The notes under the pieces are model-generated. The model made no database searches and was not told the DNA's origin. It was given only the letters and a program-made list of their open reading frames with translations. Positions 52,308-60,986 of a stretch of DNA of 64,000 nucleotides are shown piece by piece; within the stretch, counting starts at the first letter, position 1, and the number at the start of each line of letters is the position of its first letter. Source of the DNA: Bin52 sp965243345 (GTDB taxonomy: Bacteria; Pseudomonadota; Alphaproteobacteria; Thalassobaculales; Thalassobaculaceae); assembly GCA_965243345.1 (NCBI GenBank), contig CBDEUR010000003.1:1364001-1428000 (forward strand), read 5' to 3'. The translations under genes and the position numbers were made by a program.

Positions 52308-52786
52308 GACGCTTCTCCCCTCACCTCGGCGGCGGTTCTCATCACCGCGCGAATGATCTTGTCGTACCCGGTGCACCGACACAGGTTGCCGGCCAGCCAG
52401 TAACGGACCTCGGTTTCCGTCGGGTCCGGATTGCGCTCGAGCAGCGCCTTCGCGGCAACCAGGAACCCGGGTGTGCAGATCCCGCACTGCAGTGCCGCAT
52501 CCTCGAGGAAGTTCTGCTGCAGCGGGTGCAGGCTGTCGCCCTGGGCCATTCCCTCGATGGTCTCGACCGCCTTGCCCTCGGCCTCGGCGCCCAGCACCAG
52601 GCAGGAACAGACCAGCCGGCCGTCCAGCATGACACTGCACGCGCCGCAGTCGCCCGACGCGCAGCCTTCCTTGCTGCCGGTCAGGTTCAGTTCGTCGCGC
52701 AGCACGTCGAGCAGCGTCTGCCGCGTGGAGCAGAGGAACTCGACCGGCTCTCCGTTGATGGTCGTGGTCACGTGATGCTTGGCCAT
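52304..52786 (-). CDS. (2Fe-2S)-binding subunit of molybdenum hydroxylase
   Basis: 160-aa small subunit carrying both clusters. The plant-ferredoxin-type Cys are in EGCASGDCGACSVM with a later Cys in RLVCSCLV. The second-cluster Cys are in LQCGICTPGF and NLCRCTGYDK. It passes electrons from molybdopterin to FAD. It starts 3 bp after the FAD-subunit stop and overlaps the large-subunit start by 4 bp, so all three are translationally coupled. Confidence 0.96.
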   Translation of the reverse strand: MAKHHVTTTINGEPVEFLCSTRQTLLDVLRDELNLTGSKEGCASGDCGACSVMLDGRLVCSCLVLGAEAEGKAVETIEGMAQGDSLHPLQQNFLEDAALQCGICTPGFLVAAKALLERNPDPTETEVRYWLAGNLCRCTGYDKIIRAVMRTAAEVRGEAS

Positions 52787-52789
52787 GTC

Positions 52790-53662
52790 CTATCGGCTCC
52801 CTGCGCGTTCGGCTGCGATACGTGCCGCGCGGCGGGCGAGCACGCCGGCGACCTGGGTTCGGTACACGATCGTACCCCGCTTGTCGTTGATCGGGTTGCA
52901 CGCCGCCTGGCAGGCCGCATCGAGCGCGGCGAGCGCATCGTCGTCGAGCGTGGTCCCGACGATTGCCCGTGCCGCATCCTCGACCAGGAGCACCGTCGGC
53001 GCCACCGCGCCGAGCGACACACGTGCGGAGGTCACGGTTCCGCCGCCATCGAGAACGAGCGCGACGCCGCACCCGACGACGGCGATGTCCATCTCGGTCC
53101 GCGGGATCAGCCGGAGATAGGCGTCTCCGCCACCGGCCGGGCGCGCCGGCAGGGTGAAGCTCACGACGAACTCGCCGTTCGCCAGGCTGGTCCGGCCAGG
53201 CGCCACCGGAATGTCCTCGACGGGGACGCTGCGCCGCCCGCCGGGCCCGGCGATATTGGCCGTCATGCCGGCGACGATCATAGCGGGTACGCTGTCGGCG
53301 GCCGGCGACGCGTTGCACAGGTTGCCGCCGAGCGAGGCGCGTCCCTGGATCTGGGTCGACCCGATCAGGTCCCACGACTCCATCACCCCCGGCCAGTCGG
53401 CGACGAACTGCGCGTTCTCGTGCGCCTCGGCACCGGCAACCGCGGAACCGATGGTGTAGCTGCCATCGGCGTTGCGGACCAGGGTACGGGTTTCCTCGAT
53501 CTGCTTGATGTCGACCACCAGGGCCGGATCGACCAGGTGGGAGCGCAGCTGGACCAGGAGATCGGTTCCCCCGGCCAGAACACGGGCGTCGCCCGTCGCA
53601 CCCGCCAGCAGCGCCACCGCCTGCTCGACAGTGCCGGGCGCCTCGAATTGGACTGACTGCAT
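52790..53662 (-). CDS. FAD-binding subunit of molybdenum hydroxylase (xanthine dehydrogenase FAD-binding family)
   Basis: 290-aa medium subunit. The pyrophosphate-binding loop is LLAGATGDARVLAGGTDLLV (AGGTD). RASLGGNLCNASPAADS is the second FAD motif, and the CO-dehydrogenase flavoprotein C-terminal domain follows. First gene of the operon; GGAGAAC lies ahead of the ATG. A promoter-like pair lies 49-82 bp upstream. Confidence 0.95.
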   Translation of the reverse strand: MQSVQFEAPGTVEQAVALLAGATGDARVLAGGTDLLVQLRSHLVDPALVVDIKQIEETRTLVRNADGSYTIGSAVAGAEAHENAQFVADWPGVMESWDLIGSTQIQGRASLGGNLCNASPAADSVPAMIVAGMTANIAGPGGRRSVPVEDIPVAPGRTSLANGEFVVSFTLPARPAGGGDAYLRLIPRTEMDIAVVGCGVALVLDGGGTVTSARVSLGAVAPTVLLVEDAARAIVGTTLDDDALAALDAACQAACNPINDKRGTIVYRTQVAGVLARRAARIAAERAGSR

Positions 53663-53717
53663 GTTGATTCCGTTCTCCGTCTGGGATGTTCGCTCAGGGC
53701 TGTATCCGTGGCCCTTG

Positions 53718-53744
53718 GTTATACGGGAGGCGAGCGTGGCGCAA
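53718..53744 (-). promoter_or_regulatory. Possible promoter of the molybdenum hydroxylase operon
   Basis: On the minus strand TTGCGC (53744-53739) and TATAAC (53723-53718) are 15 bp apart, placing transcription start near 53711, about 50 bp before the FAD-subunit ATG. The spacer is short. A 7-bp hairpin (GGGGCGC/GCGCCCC, 53751-53769) just upstream may end the M20 gene transcript. Confidence 0.3.
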
Positions 53745-53844
53745 GCATTCGGGGCGCACGTGGCGCCCCCGTCACGGCAGCGCTCGCCGCCGTCCCCGGC
53801 CGGGCCGCAGTGTGCGGCAACGGTCGGTCGCGGTCAACGCCGGG

Positions 53845-55020
53845 TCACCCGGCCCGGGGCATGGCGGACTCCACCAGCCGCGCCCAGTAGGACGCCCCGA
53901 GGGTCAGCACCTCGTCGTTGAAGTCGTAGCGCGGATGGTGCAGTCCGGGATCGGAGTCGGTCTTGCCGGAACCGAGCCACAGGAACGCTCCCGGCCGCGC
54001 CTGGAGCATGTAGGAGAAATCCTCGCTGCCCATGACCGGCGGGATGTCGTCCCTGGTCATCGCCTCGCCGGCAACCTCGCGCGCGATGTCGAGCGCGATC
54101 CGGGTCTGGGTCTCGTGGTTGACGGTCGGCGGATAGCCGTAGGTGTACTCGGCCCGGATCGAGGCCCCGTGCATCGTCTCCATTCCGGCGCACAGTTCGC
54201 TGATCCGCTTCCTGATCAGCTCACGGATTTCCGGATCGAAGGTTCGAATCGACGCCGAGAGTTCCGCGGACTCGGGGATCACGTTGTGCGCCGATCCCGC
54301 GTGGAAGGTGGTAATGCTGACCACCGCCGACTTCAGGGGGTCGATATTGCGCGACACGATGGTCTGCATGGCGGTGTACAGCTGCACCGCGATCGCGATC
54401 GGATCGATCGAGTAGTGCGGCATCGCGGCATGCGAGCCGCGCGCCTCGATGGTGATCCTGCAGCCGTCCGCCGCCGCCATGATCGGACCCGGCGCCGCGG
54501 CAATGGTTCCCGCCGGCAGGTCCGGAGCGTTGTGCAGCCCCCACACGGTCTCGCACGGGAACTTCTCGAACAGCCCGTCCTCGACCATCACCTTACCGCC
54601 GCCGCCACCTTCCTCGGCCGGCTGGAAGATGAAGTTCACCGTTCCGTCGAAATTCCGTGTCTCGGCGAGGTAGCGCGCCGCCCCGAGCAGGATGGTGGTA
54701 TGACCGTCGTGGCCGCAGGCGTGCATCCTGCCGTCAACCGTCGAGCGGTGCGGCACGTCGCCTTCCTCCTGCATCGGCAGCGCATCCATGTCGGCACGGA
54801 TGCCGATGGCGCGGGTTCCCGACCCGCGGCCCCTGAGCACGCCGACGACACCGGTGCCCGCAAGCCCGCGGTGCACCTCGATTCCCCAGGACTCCAGCTG
54901 TTCGGCAACCAGCGCCGAGGTCCGGTGTTCCTTGAACCCGAGCTCCGGATTGGCATGGATGTCGCGGCGGGTCGCCGTCAGGTCGTCATGGTATTCGGCT
55001 ATTCGGTTGTGAATCGGCAT
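53845..55020 (-). CDS. M20-family amidohydrolase (M20D, hippurate-hydrolase type)
   Basis: 391-aa di-metal amidohydrolase. RRDIHANPELGFKEH at the N-terminus; metal ligands in GRMHACGHDGHTTILLG (Cys and His), FIFQPAEEGGGG (Glu-Glu) and the late His in PPVMGSEDFSYML region. GSHAAMPHYSIDPI marks the dimerisation domain. It cleaves N-acyl amino acids or similar amides in the cytoplasm. Its neighbours (molybdenum hydroxylase, Ogt) do not fix the substrate. Confidence 0.92.
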   Translation of the reverse strand: MPIHNRIAEYHDDLTATRRDIHANPELGFKEHRTSALVAEQLESWGIEVHRGLAGTGVVGVLRGRGSGTRAIGIRADMDALPMQEEGDVPHRSTVDGRMHACGHDGHTTILLGAARYLAETRNFDGTVNFIFQPAEEGGGGGKVMVEDGLFEKFPCETVWGLHNAPDLPAGTIAAAPGPIMAAADGCRITIEARGSHAAMPHYSIDPIAIAVQLYTAMQTIVSRNIDPLKSAVVSITTFHAGSAHNVIPESAELSASIRTFDPEIRELIRKRISELCAGMETMHGASIRAEYTYGYPPTVNHETQTRIALDIAREVAGEAMTRDDIPPVMGSEDFSYMLQARPGAFLWLGSGKTDSDPGLHHPRYDFNDEVLTLGASYWARLVESAMPRAG

Positions 55021-55084
55021 GGACCTTCATCTCTCCCGTCTCGCGCGCCGCAGGTCGCGGCCCGCCGGTTGCTGGTGCGGCTGG

Positions 55085-55588
55085 TCACCCCGCGCGCTGC
55101 TGTTCGTGGGCAAGCAGCATCCGCTTGACGTCAAGCCCGCCGCCGTAGCCGGTCAGCGAGCCGTCCGCCCCGATCACCCGGTGGCATGGCACGGCAAGCG
55201 GCAGCGGATTGGCGCCGTTCGCGGCTCCGACCGCCCGGTTTGCCCCCGGCCTGCCGACGGCGGCCGCGAGGTCCCTGTAGGCCGCGGTGCTCCCGTAGGG
55301 AACATCGAGCAGCGCCTGCCACACCGCCCGCTGGAACGGGGTTCCGACCATGCGCACGGGGAAGTCGAAACGGGTGCGTCCGCCGGCGAAATACTCGGCG
55401 ATCTGCGCCCGGGCCTGCGGATACAGGCTGTCGTCGCGGTGCCAGTCCCGCTCGGGCGCGACCGCCCGTGAGCCGCCGGAAAACCCGATCAGCAGCACAT
55501 CGTTCCCGTCGCCGCCGATCAGCAGCGGACCGACCGGAGAGTCCAGCATGGCGTAGCAAGTCACCTGTCGGGCACTTGCATGCGTCAT
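55085..55588 (-). CDS. ogt: Methylated-DNA--[protein]-cysteine S-methyltransferase
   Basis: 167-aa O6-alkylguanine repair protein. The suicide Cys is in NPLPLAVPCHRVIGADG (PCHRV). GTPFQRAVWQALLDVPYGS is the helix-turn-helix DNA-binding segment, with the Arg finger in ANRAVGAANGANP. GSLTGYGGGLDVKRMLL closes the active site. It lies 64 bp upstream of the M20 gene on the same strand and is divergent from the LLM gene. Confidence 0.95.
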   Translation of the reverse strand: MTHASARQVTCYAMLDSPVGPLLIGGDGNDVLLIGFSGGSRAVAPERDWHRDDSLYPQARAQIAEYFAGGRTRFDFPVRMVGTPFQRAVWQALLDVPYGSTAAYRDLAAAVGRPGANRAVGAANGANPLPLAVPCHRVIGADGSLTGYGGGLDVKRMLLAHEQQRAG

Positions 55589-55724
55589 CTCGTCTTCCTC
55601 CTGGCACCGTCACATCGCTCATCAGGTCGGTGATCCGGCCTTGCGGCGTCCCGCGGAACGCTTGTCCGGCGTTCCGTTCTCGGGCATGACTTGCGGCAAC
55701 GGACCGGCGACGCGGGAGACTAGC

Positions 55725-56993
55725 ATGAAGTTCCTGTGGTTTCACCTGATGCCCTACACCGAACTGCCCGATGACTTCAGGGAGCGCAATCCCGGCGTGT
55801 GGGTGAACATCGATTCCACGCTGTTCGATCCCCGGCGCGCCCACGTCATGTACAACGACTTCATGGACGAACTCGAATACGCCGGAACCTGCGGTTTCGA
55901 CGCCGTCTGCGTCAACGAACATCACGCCAACGGTTACGGGCTGATGCCGTCGCCGAACCTGATCGCCTCGTCGCTGGCGCGGAGCACGTCCGAGACCATG
56001 ATCTGCGTCATGGGCAACAGCCTCGCACTCTACAACCCGCCGACCCGGGTGGCGGAGGAAATGGCCATGATCGACTGTATCTCCGGCGGACGCCTGATCG
56101 CCGGCTTCCCGGTCGGCACGCCGATGGACACCTGCTACGCCTACGGCCAGAACCCGAGCATGCTTCGGGACCGCTACCTCGAGGCGCACGACCTGGTCAA
56201 ACGGGCCTGGACCGAACGCGGGGTCTTCTCGTTCAACGGCCGCTACAACCAGCTGCGCTACGTCAACATCTGGCCGCACACGCTGCAGAAGCCGCATCCC
56301 CCGATCTGGATTCCGGGCGGCGGGTCGGTGGAGACCTGGAGGTGGTGCGCCGAGATGGACTACGTCTACTGCTACCTGTCCTACTTCGGCTACCGGATCG
56401 GTCTGTCCACCATGCGCGGGTTCTGGAACGAGATGGATCGCCTCGGCAAGGACCGCAACCCGTACCGCGCCGGTTTCCTGCAGTTCGTCGGCGTCGCCGA
56501 GACCCGGGAGGAGGCGATCCGGCTGTACCGCGAACCGGCGGAGTACTTCTACGGCCGCTGCCTGCACCTGGACCCGAGGTTCGTGCAACCGCCCGGCTAC
56601 ACCACCGAGGCGACGATCCGCGCCCGCGTCGAGGGACAGGTCGCCGCCGCGGCTCGCAAGGCAACCGCCCGCGCACGCACGGCGACCAGGATGGAGGACA
56701 TCGTCGAGCAGGGCTACGTCATCGTCGGAAATCCCGACGAGGTCGCCGAGCAGCTGCGGCATGCCGTGACCGAAATGAACGTCGGCCACCTGATGCTGCT
56801 GTGCCAGTACGGGAACATGGACCGTGACCTGACGGCCTACAACACCCGCATGTTCGCAACCCGCGTGATGCCCCAGCTTGAGGACCACTTCGATGACCGG
56901 TGGCAGGATCACTGGTGGCCGAATCCGCTGCCGGCAGCGGAGCGTGCCGTGCCCGACGCCGGCCTCTCCGGCACCCTGGCAGCGGCGGAATGA
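55725..56993 (+). CDS. LLM-class flavin-dependent oxidoreductase (luciferase-like monooxygenase)
   Basis: 422-aa bacterial-luciferase-fold enzyme using F420 or FMN. The start MKFLWFHLMPY has GGGAG 7 bases upstream. Fold markers are CGFDAVCVNEHHANGYG, NSLALYNPPTRVAEEMAMID and the mid-protein WIPGGGSVETWRW. NEHH plus RVAEEMAMLD-type motifs resemble the alkane/limonene-type group. Its stop overlaps the next hydrolase start (ATGA), so it may oxidise a substrate then handled by the two hydrolases. Confidence 0.92.
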   Translation: MKFLWFHLMPYTELPDDFRERNPGVWVNIDSTLFDPRRAHVMYNDFMDELEYAGTCGFDAVCVNEHHANGYGLMPSPNLIASSLARSTSETMICVMGNSLALYNPPTRVAEEMAMIDCISGGRLIAGFPVGTPMDTCYAYGQNPSMLRDRYLEAHDLVKRAWTERGVFSFNGRYNQLRYVNIWPHTLQKPHPPIWIPGGGSVETWRWCAEMDYVYCYLSYFGYRIGLSTMRGFWNEMDRLGKDRNPYRAGFLQFVGVAETREEAIRLYREPAEYFYGRCLHLDPRFVQPPGYTTEATIRARVEGQVAAAARKATARARTATRMEDIVEQGYVIVGNPDEVAEQLRHAVTEMNVGHLMLLCQYGNMDRDLTAYNTRMFATRVMPQLEDHFDDRWQDHWWPNPLPAAERAVPDAGLSGTLAAAE

Positions 56994-57784
56994 GCCCGGA
57001 TCACGAGACGACCGTCGAGGTCGCGGGCGCTCCGTACCGGGTCTGGACCGCTGGCAACGGAGCACCGCTCGGCATCCTCGCGGGTTTCGGCGGGCTCCTG
57101 CGCTGGACCCCGTTTCTCGCCCGCCTGGCCCGCCACCGCACCGTGATCGTTCCGTCGCTGCCGGGGTTTCCCGGCGGCGGCGGGCGGGCACATGTCGAAC
57201 TCGACACCCAGCTCGACTGGTTGCTGCGGACCCGGGACCTGCTGGCGGCCAGCGGGCTTTCCGGTGCAGACCTGGCAGGGGTGTCGCTCGGCGCCGCGCT
57301 GGCGGCCGATGTCGCCGCGGTCTGGCCCGACATGGTCCGCCGCCTCGTGCTGGTCTCGCCACTGGGCGTCAACGACGGCGACACGGTGATCGCCGATCAC
57401 TGGGGCGCTACCCATTCCGAGCAGCTGGCCCTGCTGTCCTCCCGTCCCGGGGTGCTCGAGGAACACCGCCAGATGCCGGCCGACGCCGACGAGATCGAGT
57501 GGGATGTCTCGCAGATCCGCGCCAACGAGGCTGCCGCCCGGCTGCTGTGGCCGAACGGCGAGACCGGCCTGGGAGGGCGCATCGGCCGCATCACCTGCCC
57601 GACCCTCGTCGTCTGGGGAGCGGAAGACCGGATGGTTCCACCCGGCCATCGCAGCCTCTACCGCGACGGCCCCGGGGGACCTGTATCCGAAACCGTCATC
57701 GAAGGCGCCGGTCACCAGGCCGACTTCGACCGGCCCGATGACCTTGCCGCCGCTCTCATCGCCTTCCTGGAGACCGAAGCATGA
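56990..57784 (+). CDS. Alpha/beta hydrolase
   Basis: 264-aa alpha/beta-fold hydrolase. Nucleophile Ser in LAGVSLGAALA, acid Asp in WGAEDRMVP and His in EGAGHQADF complete the triad. ILAGFGGLLRWTPF has the oxyanion region, but HG is replaced by AG. Overlaps both neighbours by 4 bp (ATGA on each side), so LLM oxidoreductase, this hydrolase and the next are one translational unit. Confidence 0.9.
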   Translation: MSPDHETTVEVAGAPYRVWTAGNGAPLGILAGFGGLLRWTPFLARLARHRTVIVPSLPGFPGGGGRAHVELDTQLDWLLRTRDLLAASGLSGADLAGVSLGAALAADVAAVWPDMVRRLVLVSPLGVNDGDTVIADHWGATHSEQLALLSSRPGVLEEHRQMPADADEIEWDVSQIRANEAAARLLWPNGETGLGGRIGRITCPTLVVWGAEDRMVPPGHRSLYRDGPGGPVSETVIEGAGHQADFDRPDDLAAALIAFLETEA

Positions 57785-58746
57785 CACGTTACACGCCCCC
57801 TGCAGACGTCACCCCGCAGACGGCAGGATTCCTGAACAAGCTCGCGGCTCTCGACCTGCCCCCGATGACCTCGCTCCCGGTTCCCGCCGCCCGTGAACAG
57901 ATGGAGCGCGCGGTCGCCGCCCGCGAGGTCCTGCCTCCGGAAGTGGGGTCGACGGTTGAGCTGCGCCTGCCGGGACCGGCGGGCCTGATCCCGGCCCGGC
58001 TGTACCTGCCGCGCTGGGCCCACAGGCCGGGACTGCTGGTCTACTACCACGGCGGTGGTCACGTCATCGGCAGCCTGTACAGCCATGACGGCGTCGCCCG
58101 CGGCCTCTGCCACCACGGCAATGTCGCCGTCCTTTCCGTCGACTACCGTCTCGCACCCGAGCATGTGTTCCCCGCCGCGGTCGACGACAGCTACGCGGCA
58201 CTGGAATGGGCGGCGGAGAACGCGGAGCGTTTCGGCATCGACCCGGAACGGATCGCGGTCGGCGGTGACAGCGCCGGCGGCAATCTCGCCGCGGTTGTGG
58301 CTCTCATGGCCCGCGACGCGGGCGGTCCGCCGCTGCGCCTCCAGGTCCTGGTCTACCCGGTGTCCGACTACCGGTGCGACAGCGCGAGCTACCGGCAGTT
58401 CGGGACCGGCTACGGGGTCCTCGAGGCCGACACCATGACATGGTTCCAGCAGCACTACCTCGGATCCGACCCGGCCCGACACGCGGACTGGCGGGCATCG
58501 CCGCTGCTCGCGCCCTCGCTCGCCGGACTGCCGCCCGCCATCGTGATCGCCGCCGGCTGCGACGTGCTGCGCGACGACGCGAGAGCCTATTCCACCCGCC
58601 TGATCGAGGCCGGGGTATCGGTCTCGTTCATCGAGTATCCGGGCGTGCTGCACGCGTTCTTCGGCCTGGTCGGGATCATCGACGAGGCCGAAACGGCCCA
58701 GCAGGCGGTGGGCCGGGCACTCGAGGCCGAGCTCTCGCACGGGTAG
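57781..58746 (+). CDS. Alpha/beta hydrolase, HSL/acetyl-esterase family
   Basis: 321-aa hormone-sensitive-lipase-type esterase. The oxyanion motif is YYHGGGHVIGS (HGGG), nucleophile in VGGDSAGGNLAA (GDSAG), acid in AAGCDVLRDDARAY and His in YPGVLHAFFGLV. Cytoplasmic. It probably cleaves an ester, such as a lactone or an ester made by the Baeyer-Villiger-like LLM step (inference). A strong hairpin follows its stop. Confidence 0.93.
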   Translation: MTRYTPPADVTPQTAGFLNKLAALDLPPMTSLPVPAAREQMERAVAAREVLPPEVGSTVELRLPGPAGLIPARLYLPRWAHRPGLLVYYHGGGHVIGSLYSHDGVARGLCHHGNVAVLSVDYRLAPEHVFPAAVDDSYAALEWAAENAERFGIDPERIAVGGDSAGGNLAAVVALMARDAGGPPLRLQVLVYPVSDYRCDSASYRQFGTGYGVLEADTMTWFQQHYLGSDPARHADWRASPLLAPSLAGLPPAIVIAAGCDVLRDDARAYSTRLIEAGVSVSFIEYPGVLHAFFGLVGIIDEAETAQQAVGRALEAELSHG

Positions 58747-58786
58747 GCGGGCCCGAGGGGACACGTGCCCGGACGGTCGGGCCCGC
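58747..58786 (+). terminator. Perfect 10-bp hairpin after the esterase gene
   Basis: GCGGGCCCGA (58747-58756) pairs perfectly with TCGGGCCCGC (58777-58786) across a 20-nt loop, starting at the base after the TAG. No T-run. It may attenuate transcription between the LLM/hydrolase unit and the beta-oxidation genes. Confidence 0.45.
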
Positions 58787-58837
58787 ACACGGTGCCGGCC
58801 CTGCCTCCGGCACGCAGAAGGACGGAGACCGAAGACC

Positions 58838-60934
58838 ATGAGTGCAGTCAGTATCGAACGCCACGGACCGGTCGCGGTCCTTCGCATGAACAATCCCCCG
58901 GTCAACGGCCTCGGTGCCGCACTGCGCAGCGGTCTCGCCGACGCGGTCGCGGGACTCGATCCTGCGGTCGAGGCCATCGTGCTGACCGGCGAGGGACGGA
59001 TGTACAGCGCGGGCGCCGACATCCGTGAGTTCAGCTCGACCCCGCCGCCGGGGACACCGGACCTCAACCAGGTGATCGCGGTGCTTGAAGGGTCCGAACG
59101 GCCCGTGGTCTCGGCCATCCACGGGGTCGCGGCCGGCGGCGGGCTCGAACTCGCGCTCGGGACCCACTACCGGGTGGCGGCACCCGCAAGCCGGGTCGGG
59201 CTGCCCGAGGTGACGCTCGGCTTTGTCCCGGGCGCCGGGGGAACCCAGCGGCTGCCGCGGCTGATCGGGGCGGAAGCGGCACTCGATCTCATCGTCTCGG
59301 GCCGGCTGGTCGACGCCGACCAGGCCCGCGAGCTTGGCATCATCGAAGAGGTGGCCGACGGCGACCTGCTCGAAGCCGCCGTCGCGGCGGCGAGGCGGCT
59401 CGCCGCCGGCGGGACGGTGCGCCGCGTCCGCGACCTCGACGACGCGCTCTCCGCGGCCCGCGCCGCTCCGGAACTGTTCGAGACCTTCCGCGCCGGCATG
59501 GCGCGCTCGGCGCGCGGGCGCAACGCGCCGTATGCGTGCGTCGACTGTGTCCAGGCGGCGGTCAACCGGCCGTTCGACGAGGGGCTGCGGTTCGAGCGCG
59601 AGACCTTCCTCTCGCTGGTCACCACGCCCGAGTCGCAGTCGTTGCGTCACGCGTTCTTCGCCGAGCGCGAGTGCGGACGCATCCCGGACCTGCCCCGCGA
59701 GACCCGGGGGCGGAGCATCGGGACCGCGGCCGTCATCGGGTGCGGAACCATGGGCGGCGGCATCGCGATGAACTTTGCCAACGCCGGGATTCCGGTCACC
59801 GTCGTCGAAACCGAACGTGCGGCACTCGATGCCGGTCTCGAGCGGGTGCGCAATACCTACGCCACCACCGTCTCGCGCGGCCGGCTGGCGGCGGACGAGA
59901 TGGAACGGCGCATGGCGCTGATCACCGGCTCGACCGAACTCGCCGACGTGGGCAGCGCCGACATCGTCATCGAGGCGGTGTTCGAGGAAATGGAACTGAA
60001 GAAGGAGGTCTTCCGTGCGCTCGACGGGGTGTGCCGGCCCGGCGCGATCCTGGCCACCAACACCTCGACGCTCGACGTCGACGAGATCGCGGCGGTGACC
60101 GGCCGCCCGGAGGACGTGATCGGCACCCATTTCTTCAGCCCGGCCAATGTCATGCGGCTACTGGAGAACGTGCGCGGCGTCCGTTCGTCGCACGAGACCA
60201 TCGCCACCGTCATGGACATGGCGCGCACCATCGGCAAGGTCGGGGTTCTCGTCGGCGTGTGCGACGGGTTCGTGGGCAATCGCATGCTGCACCAGTACGG
60301 ACGCGAGGCCGGCTTCCTGATCGAGGAGGGCGCCCTGCCGCAACAGGTCGACCGGGTAATCTACGACTTCGGGTTCCCGATGGGCCCCTTCGCCATGGGC
60401 GACCTGGCGGGCCTGGACGTCGGCTGGCGGATCCGCCAGCGCAAACGTGCCGAGCGGCCGAGCAACATGCGCTACTCGGACATCGCCGACCGGATCTGCG
60501 AACAGGGCCGTTTCGGCCAGAAGACCGGAGCCGGCTGGTACCGCTACGAACCGGGCAGCCGGGTTCCGGTTCCGGACCCGGACATCGAGCAGCTCATCGT
60601 TGCCGCCTCGGGGCAGGCGGGTATCGAGCGCCGCGACATCCCCGACGCGGAGATCCTGGAACGCTGCATGTACCCGCTGGTCAACGAGGCGGCCAAGATC
60701 CTGGAGGAAGGGCTGGCGATCCGGCCCTCGGATATCGACGTGATCTGGATTCACGGCTACGGTTTCCCACGCTGGCGGGGCGGTCCGATGTTCTGGGCCG
60801 ACAGTGTCGGCCTTGACCGGATTCTCGAGGCCATGCAGCGGTGGCACCGGGAGCACGGGGAATGGATGCGGCCGGCGCCGCTGCTCGAACGCCTTGTCCG
60901 CGAGGGCAGGGGGTTCGCCAGTCTCGGCGCCTGA
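58838..60934 (+). CDS. Bifunctional enoyl-CoA hydratase/3-hydroxyacyl-CoA dehydrogenase (FadB/FadJ-type)
   Basis: 698-aa fusion. The N-terminal crotonase domain (about 1-190) has MYSAGADIREF, GVAAGGGLELALG and the catalytic Glu in VGLPEVTLGFVPGAGG. The NAD-binding domain (about 290-470) shows AAVIGCGTMGGGIAMNFA, and the His-Glu pair lies in GTHFFSPANVMRLLE. Two C-terminal dehydrogenase domains end with HGYGFPRWRGGPMFWAD. It carries two consecutive beta-oxidation steps and lies 52 bp upstream of the thiolase. Confidence 0.95.
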   Translation: MSAVSIERHGPVAVLRMNNPPVNGLGAALRSGLADAVAGLDPAVEAIVLTGEGRMYSAGADIREFSSTPPPGTPDLNQVIAVLEGSERPVVSAIHGVAAGGGLELALGTHYRVAAPASRVGLPEVTLGFVPGAGGTQRLPRLIGAEAALDLIVSGRLVDADQARELGIIEEVADGDLLEAAVAAARRLAAGGTVRRVRDLDDALSAARAAPELFETFRAGMARSARGRNAPYACVDCVQAAVNRPFDEGLRFERETFLSLVTTPESQSLRHAFFAERECGRIPDLPRETRGRSIGTAAVIGCGTMGGGIAMNFANAGIPVTVVETERAALDAGLERVRNTYATTVSRGRLAADEMERRMALITGSTELADVGSADIVIEAVFEEMELKKEVFRALDGVCRPGAILATNTSTLDVDEIAAVTGRPEDVIGTHFFSPANVMRLLENVRGVRSSHETIATVMDMARTIGKVGVLVGVCDGFVGNRMLHQYGREAGFLIEEGALPQQVDRVIYDFGFPMGPFAMGDLAGLDVGWRIRQRKRAERPSNMRYSDIADRICEQGRFGQKTGAGWYRYEPGSRVPVPDPDIEQLIVAASGQAGIERRDIPDAEILERCMYPLVNEAAKILEEGLAIRPSDIDVIWIHGYGFPRWRGGPMFWADSVGLDRILEAMQRWHREHGEWMRPAPLLERLVREGRGFASLGA

Positions 60935-60986
60935 ATCCGGACGGGACACGCGGCCGCCGGCAGCGGCGGCGAACACGGAGGAAATC

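Noticed and set aside
50616..52403. 595-codon open frame opposite the molybdenum hydroxylase large subunit
   Set aside because: Antisense shadow. The minus-strand frame carries all xanthine dehydrogenase motifs; this one has none and an Arg/Gly/Asp-biased composition.
50028..53662. Aerobic carbon monoxide dehydrogenase (coxMSL)
   Set aside because: Gene order fits, but the large subunit lacks the AYxCSFR loop with its Cu-binding Cys.
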